From contig NZ_CP018624.1 of assembly GCF_002327185.1 (NCBI RefSeq), positions 248,001 to 312,000 on the forward strand: a DNA stretch of 64,000 nucleotides, written 5' to 3'. The DNA comes from Clostridium chauvoei (lineage in GTDB: Bacteria > Bacillota > Clostridia > Clostridiales > Clostridiaceae). The translations under genes were made by a program, and so were the position numbers. The notes under the pieces were generated by a model. That model saw nothing but the letters and a program-made list of their open reading frames with translations. It was not told the DNA's origin and did not search any database. Numbering within the stretch: the stretch's first letter is position 1; each line of letters opens with the position of its first letter. Shown here one piece after another: positions 19,881 to 28,549 of this stretch.

Positions 19881-20565
19881 GTTTACTAAAGAATCAAGTG
19901 TAAAGTTTATATCTCATTTAGATTTAATGAGAACTATACAAAAGGTAATTAGAAGAGCAGATCTTCCTATGCAATATTCAAAGGGATTTAATCCACATAT
20001 GGCATTATCAATAGCACAACCTCTATCTGTAGGAGTATATTCAGATTCTGAATATATGGATATAGTTTTAGTAGAAGAGTTAGATGAAGATGAAATAATA
20101 GATAGATTAAATAAAAGAACAGCTCAAGGTATAAAATTTATAAGTGCACATAAAGTTATAAATGTTGAGGGAGAAAAGAAGCTTCCACAAACTATGGCAT
20201 TAGTAGATGCAGCAAGATTTACAGTAAAAATGCTTTGTGAAAATTCAGAAGAAGTAGCTTCAAAAATGGATTCATTAATAAAAGAAGCTACATGGACTAC
20301 TATTAAAAAGAGTAAAAAAGGTGAAAAAGAAGTAGATTTAAAAACTATGATTAAAGAAATGAAATACTGGGTAAAAGATGATGAACTTATACTTAATATT
20401 TTAATTTCTTCAGGAAGTAGAGAACATTTATCTCCAGATTTAGTTGCATCATATATAAAAAGTAAAATAGACAATATAATAGAAGATGCCTTTGTAGATA
20501 TAAAAAGAGAAGAAATGTATATATTAAAGGGAAAAAATTACGTGCCAATATATAAAAGTATTTAG
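19858..20565 (+). CDS. TIGR03936-type partner of the radical SAM protein (DUF2344)
   Basis: A 235-residue DUF2344 protein. The N-terminal region shows FTKESSVKFISHLDLMRTIQ and RRADLPMQYSKGFNPHM, the family signature. It starts at TTG 19858 inside the preceding gene, behind AAGGGAAG; a GTG at 19864 is the alternative. The overlap implies translational coupling and a shared function. In some bacteria the two halves are one fused polypeptide. The activity is unknown. Confidence 0.87.
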   Translation: MKVRYIIKFTKESSVKFISHLDLMRTIQKVIRRADLPMQYSKGFNPHMALSIAQPLSVGVYSDSEYMDIVLVEELDEDEIIDRLNKRTAQGIKFISAHKVINVEGEKKLPQTMALVDAARFTVKMLCENSEEVASKMDSLIKEATWTTIKKSKKGEKEVDLKTMIKEMKYWVKDDELILNILISSGSREHLSPDLVASYIKSKIDNIIEDAFVDIKREEMYILKGKNYVPIYKSI

Positions 20566-20577
20566 GAAGTGTGATTT

Positions 20578-22026
20578 ATGAAGAAGATATTCATTGAAAG
20601 GAAAAGAGACCTTTTAAGGATAGCTATAAAAGAAAAGGGGATATTATCAGAGTGCTTCGTAGAGGAGCGCTCCTTAGAGCCTCAAGTGGGAGAGATATAT
20701 AAAGGGCGAGTTAAGAATATTATTCCTGCAATTAACTCAGTTTTTGTAGATATAGGGTTACAAAAAGAGGGTTATATGTATTTAAGCAATGAACTTAAAA
20801 GTGAAGGTATTAAAAAAGGTGATGATATTTTAGTTGAAGTTCTTAAAGAACCATTAAATAATAAGGGAGCTAAATTAACTAAAAATGTTAGTATTTCAGG
20901 AGAATTTATGGTTTTAACTCTAGGTGGATATGGAGTTAGTTTTTCAAAAAGAATTACAAATAGTAATGAAAAAGAAAGACTATCAGAAGTTATTAATCCA
21001 ATAGATGGATATGAAATAATATTAAGAACAGATTCTATAAATGCAACTAATGATGAATTATTAGAAGAACAAAATAATTTACTTTCAAAAATGGATGTGC
21101 TTAAAAGAAAGTTACATTATAGCTTAAATCTTGGAAAAGTTTATGGAGAAAACATAATTTTAAATAAGGTTTTAAGAGATAAGATAGACGATGAAACAAG
21201 CATATTAGTTAATAATGAAGAAGATTATAATCAAATAAAAGAATTTTTAAATGATGAAAAGAAAGACAAGGTCTCTTTATTTAATGAAGAAAGAGGACTT
21301 TTACATTATTATGGAATAGAAAAGGAGATTTTAAAGCTTAGACATAATAAAGTAAACCTACCATGTGGTGGTAACATAGTAATTGAAAAAACAGAAGCAA
21401 TGTATGTAATAGACGTAAATACAGGTAAAAATATTAAAGGAAGATCCTTTGATAAAACTATCCTAGAAACAAATGTAGAGGCAGCTAAAGAAATAGGCCG
21501 TCAAATACGTCTTAGAAACTTAAGTGGAATCATAGTGATAGATTTTATAGATGTTAGAAATAAATCTCATAAGTCTATAATAATGAATACATTAAGAGAA
21601 GCTTTAGCACCAGACAAAGGAAATGTTAAAGTGTTCCCATTTACAGAACTTGACTTAGTTCAAATTGCTAGAAAAAGAATAGGAAAATCAATTTATAACT
21701 ATTTAGACGAGCCATGTAAGAGATGTAAAGGTCAAGGTGAGGTTTTAAAAATAGCATATATAGAAAATTTACTAGAAAATGAAATTATTAAATGCAATGA
21801 AGAAAATTCAATTACAGATTTTTATATAGAACTTGATAAAAATTATCAAGAAGAAGTAGAAGGAAATATGTTTAGTTTCTTAAAAAATATTCAAGGATTA
21901 GACAAAGAAATTTACTTAAATTTCGTTGATGGAATTGAAGGATATAAAATAGAACCATTAATTTTTAACAGTCAAAAAGAAAATGTTAAGAATTTTAAAG
22001 TTAAAGCTTACGAAAAATGTGAATAA
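20578..22026 (+). CDS. rng: Ribonuclease G/E family protein
   Basis: A 482-residue endoribonuclease that processes rRNA and starts mRNA decay. It has an N-terminal S1 domain (about 36-110, GEIYKGRVKNIIPAINSVFV), the catalytic DNase-I-like segment with AMYVIDVNTGKNIKG and SGIIVIDFIDVRNK (metal-binding Asp residues), and the zinc-link motif CKRCKGQG near residue 381 that holds the tetramer together. It lacks the long degradosome scaffold of E. coli RNase E. It precedes the L21 leader, the usual clostridial order. Confidence 0.94.
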   Translation: MKKIFIERKRDLLRIAIKEKGILSECFVEERSLEPQVGEIYKGRVKNIIPAINSVFVDIGLQKEGYMYLSNELKSEGIKKGDDILVEVLKEPLNNKGAKLTKNVSISGEFMVLTLGGYGVSFSKRITNSNEKERLSEVINPIDGYEIILRTDSINATNDELLEEQNNLLSKMDVLKRKLHYSLNLGKVYGENIILNKVLRDKIDDETSILVNNEEDYNQIKEFLNDEKKDKVSLFNEERGLLHYYGIEKEILKLRHNKVNLPCGGNIVIEKTEAMYVIDVNTGKNIKGRSFDKTILETNVEAAKEIGRQIRLRNLSGIIVIDFIDVRNKSHKSIIMNTLREALAPDKGNVKVFPFTELDLVQIARKRIGKSIYNYLDEPCKRCKGQGEVLKIAYIENLLENEIIKCNEENSITDFYIELDKNYQEEVEGNMFSFLKNIQGLDKEIYLNFVDGIEGYKIEPLIFNSQKENVKNFKVKAYEKCE

Positions 22027-22031
22027 ACTTC

Positions 22032-22061
22032 TTTACAAGTAACATAATAATGTGATAAAAT
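22032..22061 (+). promoter_or_regulatory. Candidate promoter of the rplU-prp-rpmA operon
   Basis: TTTACA (22032-22037) and TAAAAT (22056-22061) with an 18-base spacer, just upstream of the L21 leader. Confidence 0.5.
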
Positions 22062-22063
22062 AT

Positions 22064-22150
22064 CAGATGTTAAACCGCACATAAGAGGTTTTAAAAAACA
22101 AAGTTAAATCTTTGTACCTTAGTTGGCGAGACCGTAATAAGAGGAGGTGT
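22064..22150 (+). ncRNA. Ribosomal protein L21 leader
   Basis: The 5' leader before rplU carries features of the Firmicute L21 leader: a short hairpin (AACCGCACATAAGAGGTTTT), a second stem (ACAAAG...CTTTGT) and the conserved tail ACCTTAGTTGGCGAGACCG just before the AGGAGG site. Leaders of this class are thought to be bound by L21 for autoregulation. Boundaries are approximate. Confidence 0.75.
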
Positions 22151-22155
22151 TTTTA

Positions 22156-22467
22156 ATGTACGCAGTATTAACTACAGGAGGAAAACAATACAGAGTTCAA
22201 GAAGGAGACGTAATATACGTTGAAAAACTTAACGCTGAAGTTGACTCAACAGTTGAATTAACAGAAGTTTTAGCTGTTTCAAACGGAGAAACTTTAAAAG
22301 TTGGTGCACCAGTTGTAGAAGGAGCTAAGGTTGTAGCTAAGGTTGTTGCTCAAGGCAAAGCTAAGAAAGTAACAGTTTTCAAGTACAAACCAAAGAAGGA
22401 CTACAGAAAGAAAACTGGACACAGACAACCATACACTAAGTTAGTAATCGAAAAGATCGAAGCTTAA
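22156..22467 (+). CDS. rplU: 50S ribosomal protein L21
   Basis: A 103-residue L21 with [20 protein letters not shown] at the N-terminus and the C-terminal [18 protein letters not shown] chose ATG 22156 because the family N-terminus begins MYAVI/L and the AGGAGG site sits 7-8 bases ahead; the upstream in-frame GTG at 22147 overlaps that site. First gene of the rplU-prp-rpmA operon. Confidence 0.98.
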   Translation: MYAVLTTGGKQYRVQEGDVIYVEKLNAEVDSTVELTEVLAVSNGETLKVGAPVVEGAKVVAKVVAQGKAKKVTVFKYKPKKDYRKKTGHRQPYTKLVIEKIEA

Positions 22468-22471
22468 TATT

Positions 22472-22858
22472 ATGATTAAGGTAACGATATTTAAGAAAAG
22501 TAACTTAACTCTAGGCTTTAAGATTAAAGGTCATGCTTTATCTAGAGAAGAAATGAAAAAAGCAACTGGAGATGTTTTTGATTTAGTTTGCAATTCAGTT
22601 TCTGTATTATCTCAAAGTGCTGTAATAGGCATGGAGGAAGTTTTAAAACTTCCAGTTAAGTATGAAATTAATGATGGATTTTTAAATGTAAATTTATCAA
22701 ATCTTAACTTAGAACAAATTAAGAGTGCACAAGTCATTCTTTTAACCTTTGAAAAAAGTTTAGAAAGTTTGATTATGACTCTTGAAGCAAGTTTTGGAAA
22801 AAACAAAGATAGTGAATATATAAAATTATTGAAAGAGGAGGTGCAAGAGATATGTTAA
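22472..22858 (+). CDS. prp: Ribosomal-processing cysteine protease Prp
   Basis: A 128-residue Prp/YsxB protein. It removes the N-terminal extension of ribosomal protein L27 in Firmicutes. The catalytic pair is visible as GHA (His21) and DLVCNSVS (Cys40). It sits between its ribosomal neighbours, overlapping rpmA by seven bases. The substrate next door carries the matching cleavage sequence, which strongly supports the assignment. Confidence 0.93.
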   Translation: MIKVTIFKKSNLTLGFKIKGHALSREEMKKATGDVFDLVCNSVSVLSQSAVIGMEEVLKLPVKYEINDGFLNVNLSNLNLEQIKSAQVILLTFEKSLESLIMTLEASFGKNKDSEYIKLLKEEVQEIC

Positions 22859-23151
22859 TGATGAACCTTCAATTATTTGCTCACAAAAAAGGGGTAGGTA
22901 GCTCAAAGAACGGTAGAGATTCAGAATCAAAGAGATTAGGAGTTAAAGCTGCTGACGGAGAGTTCGTTTTAGCTGGAAACATTCTAGTTAGACAAAGAGG
23001 AACAAAGATTCACCCAGGAACTAACGTAGGTAAGGGTGGAGATGATACTCTATTTGCTAAAGAAGACGGAATCGTAAGATTCGAAAGAATGGGTAGAGAC
23101 AAGAAAAAGGTTAGCATTTACCCAGTAAATGTTGAAGAAATAGCAGAATAA
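22852..23151 (+). CDS. rpmA: 50S ribosomal protein L27 with cleavable N-terminal extension
   Basis: A 99-residue L27. The N-terminus [20 protein letters not shown] contains the Prp site; by analogy with Staphylococcus, cleavage after Phe9 leaves the mature AHKKG end that reaches the peptidyl-transferase centre. The rest is standard ([25 protein letters not shown]). Three Met codons (22852, 22858, 22861) are possible starts; 22852 follows AGGAGG best. Confidence 0.97.
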   Translation: MLMMNLQLFAHKKGVGSSKNGRDSESKRLGVKAADGEFVLAGNILVRQRGTKIHPGTNVGKGGDDTLFAKEDGIVRFERMGRDKKKVSIYPVNVEEIAE

Positions 23152-23165
23152 TATTATTTTTTCAT

Positions 23166-23197
23166 AAAGCACCCTAAACTTAGGGTGCTTTCTTTTG
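23166..23197 (+). terminator. Intrinsic terminator after rpmA
   Basis: Stem AAAGCACCCTAA / TTAGGGTGCTTT, followed by TCTTTT. Confidence 0.9.
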
Positions 23198-23214
23198 TTA
23201 ATTTGCTATAGAGG

Positions 23215-23285
23215 GTTAATAATGAATAATGAATAATTAGTAATGAATAAGTTTTAAAAGTATTTATCATTCATTATTAATTATT
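23215..23285. repeat. AT-rich imperfect inverted repeat (TAATGAATAATGAATA type)
   Basis: TAATGAATAATGAATAATTA on the left is mirrored by TTCATTATTAATTATTAATA on the right around an AGTTTTAAAAG centre. Such ATTCATTATT repeats occur between genes in Clostridium genomes; no coding content and no known role. Confidence 0.5.
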
Positions 23286-23310
23286 AATAAAGTGATTATA
23301 TCACTTTATT
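23286..23310. promoter_or_regulatory. Perfect 25-nt dyad upstream of obgE
   Basis: AATAAAGTGAT / ATCACTTTATT with a 3-base centre. It lies directly upstream of a TATAAT-like box (about 23320-23325) in the only clear promoter region for the obgE operon, so it could be an operator near the -35 region. Confidence 0.45.
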
Positions 23311-23414
23311 TCTTTATGGTATAATAAACATTATAAAATAATGGGATAATATAAAGATGAGAATTTATATTATTACGTGAAATAAAAAATTATTTCAGAA
23401 AGATAGGTGAGTAT

Positions 23415-24704
23415 ATGTTTATAGATAAGGCCAAAGTATTTATTAAATCTGGAGATGGTGGTAATGGATGTGTTTCTTTTAGAAGAGAAAAATACGTACC
23501 ATTAGGTGGACCAGATGGAGGAGATGGAGGAAAAGGTGGAAGTGTTGTATTCAAAGTTGATACAGGATTAACTACACTTTTAGACTTCAAATATAAAAAG
23601 AAATTCGTAGCTCAAGAAGGTGGAAAAGGTGAAGGTTCTAAGTGCTATGGTAAAGATGGAGAAGACCTTTACATAAATGTTCCTATGGGAACTATAATAA
23701 GAGATTTTGAAACAAACAAAGTAATAGCTGACCTTTCACATAAAGATGACATATTTGTTCTTGCAAAAGGTGGAAAAGGCGGAAAAGGTAACTGTAAATT
23801 CTGTACACCAACAAGACAGGCACCACACTTTGCAGAACCAGGAATGCCAGGAGAAGAAAGATGGATAACTTTAGAATTAAAATTATTAGCTGATGTAGGA
23901 TTAGTTGGATTCCCTAACGTTGGTAAATCAACATTATTATCAACAGTAACGGCAGCTAAACCAAAGATAGCTAACTATCACTTTACAACTTTAAAACCAA
24001 ATCTAGGGGTAGTTAAGGTTGAAGGAATAAACGCTTTTGTTATGGCAGATATTCCAGGTATTATTGAAGGGGCAGCAGAAGGTGTAGGATTAGGATTAGA
24101 ATTCTTAAGACATATTGAAAGAACAAGATTATTAATACATGTTGTTGATATTTCAGGAATTGAAGGTAGAGATGCTTTTGAAGATTTTGAAAAAATAAAT
24201 GAAGAACTTAAGAAGTATTCAGTAAAATTATGGGATAGACCACAAATCGTTGTAGCTAATAAAGCCGATATGCTTTATGATGATGAAATATTTGAAAACT
24301 TCAAAAAGAAAGTAAATGAATTAGGCTTTGATAAGGTATTTAAAATGTCAGCAGCAACAAAAGCTGGTGTTGAAGAAGTAATTAAAGAAGCAGGTAGAAT
24401 GCTTTCAGAAATTCCAATAGTAGATTTAGAAATACCAGAAGAAGAAAGATTTATACCAGAAGAAAAGAGATTTACTTACGAAGTATCTATCGAAGATGGA
24501 GAAGATGATAATAAAGTATATGTTATCACAGGTACATTCGTTGATAGATTATTAAATTCAGTAAATATCCATGATGCAGATTCATTAAGATACTTCCATA
24601 AAGTTTTAAGAAACAAAGGTGTCTTAGATGAAATAAGAGAAATGGGAATAAAAGACGGAGATATGGTTAGACTTAACGATTTTGAGTTTGAATACATATT
24701 ATAG
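23415..24704 (+). CDS. obgE: GTPase ObgE/CgtA
   Basis: A 429-residue essential GTPase of 50S subunit assembly and stress control. The glycine-rich Obg domain (about 1-158) shows [19 protein letters not shown] and [12 protein letters not shown] segments. The G domain has GFPNVGKS (about 165-172), DIPGIIEGA and the NKAD motif. A C-terminal OCT domain occupies about 350-429. It heads obgE-yhbY-nadD-yqeK-LCP, each within about 25 bases of the next. Confidence 0.97.
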   Translation: MFIDKAKVFIKSGDGGNGCVSFRREKYVPLGGPDGGDGGKGGSVVFKVDTGLTTLLDFKYKKKFVAQEGGKGEGSKCYGKDGEDLYINVPMGTIIRDFETNKVIADLSHKDDIFVLAKGGKGGKGNCKFCTPTRQAPHFAEPGMPGEERWITLELKLLADVGLVGFPNVGKSTLLSTVTAAKPKIANYHFTTLKPNLGVVKVEGINAFVMADIPGIIEGAAEGVGLGLEFLRHIERTRLLIHVVDISGIEGRDAFEDFEKINEELKKYSVKLWDRPQIVVANKADMLYDDEIFENFKKKVNELGFDKVFKMSAATKAGVEEVIKEAGRMLSEIPIVDLEIPEEERFIPEEKRFTYEVSIEDGEDDNKVYVITGTFVDRLLNSVNIHDADSLRYFHKVLRNKGVLDEIREMGIKDGDMVRLNDFEFEYIL

Positions 24705-24715
24705 GAGGATAAAGA

Positions 24716-25021
24716 ATGTTAACAGGAAAACAAAGAGCTTACTTAAGAGGCTTAGCTAACAGTATGGATCCTATATTCCAATTAGGAAAAAACGGAATAG
24801 AAGAAACTTTCCTAAAGCAAATAGCAGAAGCTTTAGAAGCTAGAGAGTTAATAAAGATAAAAGTTTTGGAAAATAGTGGATTAGAAACAAGAGAAGCTTC
24901 AAACTATATTTGTGAAAAAATAGGATGTGAAGGAATTCAAGCTATAGGAAGCAAAATGGTTTTATATAAGAAGTCATCAAAGAAGCCTAAAATTGAATTA
25001 CCGGTAGCTAAAAACAGATAG
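24716..25021 (+). CDS. yhbY: YhbY-family CRM-domain RNA-binding protein
   Basis: A 101-residue single CRM-domain protein. MLTGKQRAYLRGLANSMDPI and the LGKNGIEETF loop are typical, and the basic C-terminus fits RNA binding. The family associates with pre-50S particles. The start follows TAGGAGG by six bases, and the stop abuts the nadD start. Confidence 0.93.
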   Translation: MLTGKQRAYLRGLANSMDPIFQLGKNGIEETFLKQIAEALEARELIKIKVLENSGLETREASNYICEKIGCEGIQAIGSKMVLYKKSSKKPKIELPVAKNR

Positions 25022-25621
25022 ATGAAAAGAATTGGTATAATAGGAGGAACCTTTAACCCTATTCATTTGGCTCATTTATACATAGCATATGAGGCAAAAC
25101 ACCAACTAAATTTAGATAAGGTAATTTTTATGCCAGCAGGAAGCCCACCACATAAGGATACCAAAGGTATCCTTAAGGCTTCCTTAAGGTATGATATGGT
25201 TAAAATGGCTATAGCTTCTTATAAAGATTTTGAAATAAGTGATTATGAGATAAAGAAACAAGGATATAGTTATACATTTGAAACATTAAACTATTTAAGT
25301 TCTCCAGATAATAAAATATTCTTTATAACAGGTGCAGATTGTTTAATGGATATAGAAAAATGGAGAGAACCAGAAAAAATATTATCCACTTGTAATTTTG
25401 TAGTTTTTAATAGATCAGGATATAATAAAGAATTATTAATAAATCAAAAAGAAAAGATAGAGAAAAAATATAAAACAAATATTAGTTTTTTAGATACAAT
25501 AGATTTAGAGATATCATCCTCTATGGTCAGGGAACGAATAAAAAATAATAAAAGAGTAGATTTTTTTGTTCCAAAGGAGGTTTTGGATTTCATTAAGAAG
25601 AATCAATTGTATGAGGGGTGA
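25022..25621 (+). CDS. nadD: Nicotinate-nucleotide adenylyltransferase
   Basis: A 199-residue NAD-biosynthesis enzyme that adenylylates nicotinate mononucleotide. It has the nucleotidyltransferase motif GGTFNPIHLAHL (residues 8-19), the FITGADCLMDIEKW segment and the C-terminal ISSSMVRERI motif. Its ATG directly follows the yhbY stop and lies within 5 bases of it, so translation is coupled. The end reads into yqeK with a 4-base gap. Confidence 0.96.
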   Translation: MKRIGIIGGTFNPIHLAHLYIAYEAKHQLNLDKVIFMPAGSPPHKDTKGILKASLRYDMVKMAIASYKDFEISDYEIKKQGYSYTFETLNYLSSPDNKIFFITGADCLMDIEKWREPEKILSTCNFVVFNRSGYNKELLINQKEKIEKKYKTNISFLDTIDLEISSSMVRERIKNNKRVDFFVPKEVLDFIKKNQLYEG

Positions 25622-25625
25622 GAAT

Positions 25626-26192
25626 ATGTATGATATAGATAAGATTAAAGAATATCTTAAAAAAAATTTAAGAGAAAGTAGATTTATTCATACTTTGGGA
25701 GTAGTAGAAACTGCTATAAAGTTAGCAGAAATAAATAATGTTGATTTGAAGAAAGCTGAAGTTGCAGCTTTAATTCATGATGTTGCTAAAAATTCAACAG
25801 TAGAAGAAATGAAAAATATAATAAAAGAGAATAAAATAGAATTATCTTATGATGAGGAGAAAACGCCAGAGTTATGGCATAGTATAGTAGCTCCAATTAT
25901 CGCAAGAGAAGTTTTTAATATAGAAGAAGATGAAATATTAAGTGCTGTAAGATGGCATACTACGGGAAAAGAAAATATGTCACAGTTAGATAAAATAATT
26001 TATTTAGCAGATATGATAGAACCAAACAGAAGATTTCAAGGTGTAGAAAGGCTAAGAGACGTTGCTTTTAGAGATTTAGAAGAAGCAGTTTTAATGGCTT
26101 TAACACATACTACAAGATATTTATTAGACAAAGGTTTTACTATAGATATTAATAGTATTAAAGCTAGAAATTATTTGATTTTAAATAAATAA
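25626..26192 (+). CDS. yqeK: YqeK-type HD-domain Ap4A hydrolase
   Basis: A 188-residue HD-superfamily phosphohydrolase. Members cleave diadenosine tetraphosphate symmetrically. Ligand motifs are RFIHTLGV, LIHDVAKN (HD pair), LWHSIVAPI and RWHTTG. ATG 25626 follows GAGGGGTGAGA; the longer in-frame upstream reading overlaps nadD and has no site. In Bacillus rsfS follows yqeK; here an LCP gene does. Confidence 0.92.
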   Translation: MYDIDKIKEYLKKNLRESRFIHTLGVVETAIKLAEINNVDLKKAEVAALIHDVAKNSTVEEMKNIIKENKIELSYDEEKTPELWHSIVAPIIAREVFNIEEDEILSAVRWHTTGKENMSQLDKIIYLADMIEPNRRFQGVERLRDVAFRDLEEAVLMALTHTTRYLLDKGFTIDINSIKARNYLILNK

Positions 26193-26213
26193 AATGTAGA
26201 GGTAATATTAAAT

Positions 26214-27563
26214 ATGAGCAATAAGAGAGATGCGATGCAACATTCAAGTCCTAAGAAAAGCTTAAAGAATGAGCAATTAAGAAGAAAAAAAATGAAAATA
26301 CAGATGAGAAAAAGAAAAATTAAAAGAGCAATAATGTCTTTTATAATTTTAATATTAGTACTATTTATAGGGGGAGGCTTATATACTTACTCGTTTTTAG
26401 CAAAACTAAATAATGATACAAAGCTTTCTAACCCAGTAACTCCAGAGAGAAATGAACCAATAAATATATTAGTAGTAGGAATGGATATTGGAGATGCTGA
26501 AAACCTAGGTAATAAAACAGCTAGAAGAACTGATAGTATAATGGTAGTAAACTATAATCCATCAACTAAAAAAATGCATATAGTATCGGTACCTAGAGAT
26601 ACTATGATTGAAGTAGATGCTTATATTGATGATGGACAATATCAAAGATATTGGAAGATAAATGCTGCTTACACTTTAGGTGGAGAAGAAGAATTAATAA
26701 CTCATGTACAAAATCTTTTAGATATTAAAGTTAACTATATGGTTGAAGTAGATTATCAAGCATTTAGAAACTTAGTAGATGCAGTTGGTGGGGTAGATAT
26801 GTATATAGAACAAAATATGTTCTATGATGACACAGTTCAAAATCTTCATATAAAATTCAATGCTGGAGAAACTGCACATTTAGATGGACAAAAAGCGGAA
26901 GAATTCTTTAGATGGAGAAAAAATAATGATGGAACAGGTCTTATAAACGGAGATATAGATAGAATAAAAAACCAACAAAAATTTATTGGAAAATTAGTAG
27001 AGAAATGTTTAACTCCTTCAATAGTATTTAAAATTCCTAAAATTTTTAAGGCAATTAATGACAATGTAGATACTAATCTAACAGCTAACAGAATGGTATC
27101 TTTAGGCTTAAAGGTATTAAGACTTAAACCAGATGATATAATAATGACAAGTTTAAAGGGAGATTTCGAAGAAATATATAAACAATCATATTTAGTTGTT
27201 GATAAGAGTCAAAATAGAGAATTAATAAACGCTTTATCAACAAAAGAAGTAACGGAAGATTCTGTATCAAGCTCTAAGAATAGACAAGAAGTTAAAATCA
27301 TGGTATTAAACGGAACTAAAGTAAATGGATTAGCTAGTAATATGCAAACAGAACTACATCATCTAGGATATACTTCTGTAGATGTAGGAAATGCTTTAAG
27401 TCCAAGTGAAAAGAGTATAATACAAACTAACGATAAAGAGATAAAAGAGTTATTAAAAGCTGATACTGATATAAGTAAAACAGCAAAAATTACAGATGAA
27501 GAATATAAAGACTATGATGCAGTAATAGTACTTGGAAATGATTATGCTTTATTTGGTGAGTAA
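26214..27563 (+). CDS. LytR-CpsA-Psr (LCP) family wall-polymer ligase
   Basis: A 449-residue type II membrane protein with a strongly basic cytoplasmic N-terminus (about 1-38), one membrane helix (about 39-60), an LCP catalytic domain (about 85-270) with TARRTDSIMVV, SVPRDTMIEV and the FFRWRKNN Arg motif, and a C-terminal LytR_C-like domain (about 355-449, VMVLNG-like start). LCP enzymes attach teichoic acids or other glycopolymers to peptidoglycan. It is the last gene of the obgE string. Which polymer it handles cannot be told. Confidence 0.92.
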   Translation: MSNKRDAMQHSSPKKSLKNEQLRRKKMKIQMRKRKIKRAIMSFIILILVLFIGGGLYTYSFLAKLNNDTKLSNPVTPERNEPINILVVGMDIGDAENLGNKTARRTDSIMVVNYNPSTKKMHIVSVPRDTMIEVDAYIDDGQYQRYWKINAAYTLGGEEELITHVQNLLDIKVNYMVEVDYQAFRNLVDAVGGVDMYIEQNMFYDDTVQNLHIKFNAGETAHLDGQKAEEFFRWRKNNDGTGLINGDIDRIKNQQKFIGKLVEKCLTPSIVFKIPKIFKAINDNVDTNLTANRMVSLGLKVLRLKPDDIIMTSLKGDFEEIYKQSYLVVDKSQNRELINALSTKEVTEDSVSSSKNRQEVKIMVLNGTKVNGLASNMQTELHHLGYTSVDVGNALSPSEKSIIQTNDKEIKELLKADTDISKTAKITDEEYKDYDAVIVLGNDYALFGE

Positions 27564-27624
27564 ATAGTAATTTAAAAGGGTAGAAGATCAGATGATTTTC
27601 TACCTTTAATATTAGGAGGAAGTA

Positions 27625-28509
27625 ATGAGCACTATAAAAAAAGTTGTAACAAAAGATTTTGAAGGAAGAAAAATAAGAGAATACTTAAAAGAATATTTAG
27701 GATTATCATCAAGACTAATTAAAGGTGCAGCTATAGATAAAAGAATATTTGTAAACAATAAAGCGGTAAAAATGAATTATGTTCTAAAAGAAAATGAAGA
27801 AGTACTTATTAATTTATGCAAAGAAGAAAGCCAAAATATTACTCCAGAACCAATAGATTTAGATATAGTTTATGAAGATGAAGATATAATAGTAATTAAT
27901 AAAAGACCTAATATGGTAGTACATCCTACTAAAAGATATCAATCAGGAACTCTTGCTAATGGATTATTATATTACTTTAAAGAAACAAATCAAAAATGCA
28001 TAGTTAGATTAGTTAGTAGACTTGATATGGATACTTCAGGATTAATTATAGTAGCAAAAAATCAATATGCTCATATGGAATTATCTAAAGATATGAAAAA
28101 CAATATAGAAAAAAGATATTTAGCTGTAGTTCATGGACATTTAGAAAATATGGAAGGAACTATAGATTTACCTATATATAGACCAGAAGGGGAAGGTATA
28201 ATAGGTAGAGTTATAGACGAAAGAGGTCAAAGAAGTGTAACCCATTATAAAGTTGTTCAAAGATTAGAAGATAGAGATGTAGTGGAATGTTTACTAGAAA
28301 CAGGAAGAACTCATCAAATAAGAGTCCATTTAAAAGCAATAGGGCATCCTATTTATGGAGATACTTTATATGGATATGAAGAAGATACAGAAATTATTAA
28401 AAGGCAAGCATTACATGCATATGGTTTAGATTTTAAATCACCAAGAACTAAGAAACCATTATCTTTAAGAGCTGACTTACCAGATGATATAAAAAGTCTT
28501 TTAAAATAA
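27625..28509 (+). CDS. RluA-family (RluD-like) rRNA pseudouridine synthase
   Basis: A 294-residue enzyme. An N-terminal S4-like RNA-binding domain (about 10-75) is followed by a catalytic domain with RLVSRLDMDTSGLIIVAKN; the Asp in RLD is the nucleophile. Also seen are KRYLAVVHG, ETGRTHQIRVHL and GHPIYGDTLYG. It has its own AGGAGG site. It is closest to RluD/YlyB types, but the exact target uridines cannot be assigned from sequence. Confidence 0.93.
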   Translation: MSTIKKVVTKDFEGRKIREYLKEYLGLSSRLIKGAAIDKRIFVNNKAVKMNYVLKENEEVLINLCKEESQNITPEPIDLDIVYEDEDIIVINKRPNMVVHPTKRYQSGTLANGLLYYFKETNQKCIVRLVSRLDMDTSGLIIVAKNQYAHMELSKDMKNNIEKRYLAVVHGHLENMEGTIDLPIYRPEGEGIIGRVIDERGQRSVTHYKVVQRLEDRDVVECLLETGRTHQIRVHLKAIGHPIYGDTLYGYEEDTEIIKRQALHAYGLDFKSPRTKKPLSLRADLPDDIKSLLK

Positions 28510-28518
28510 AATACATAT

Positions 28519-28548
28519 AAAAAAGTGAGGAGAAATCCTCACTTTTCA
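28519..28548. terminator. Bidirectional intrinsic terminator
   Basis: Stem AAAAGTGAGGA / TCCTCACTTTT with loop GAAA, between the convergent pseudouridine synthase and dacA genes. A-run on one side, T-run on the other. Confidence 0.88.
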
Positions 28549-28549
28549 T

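Noticed and set aside
22147..22155. GTG 22147 as rplU start
   Set aside because: It overlaps the AGGAGG site, and the L21 family begins at MYAV.
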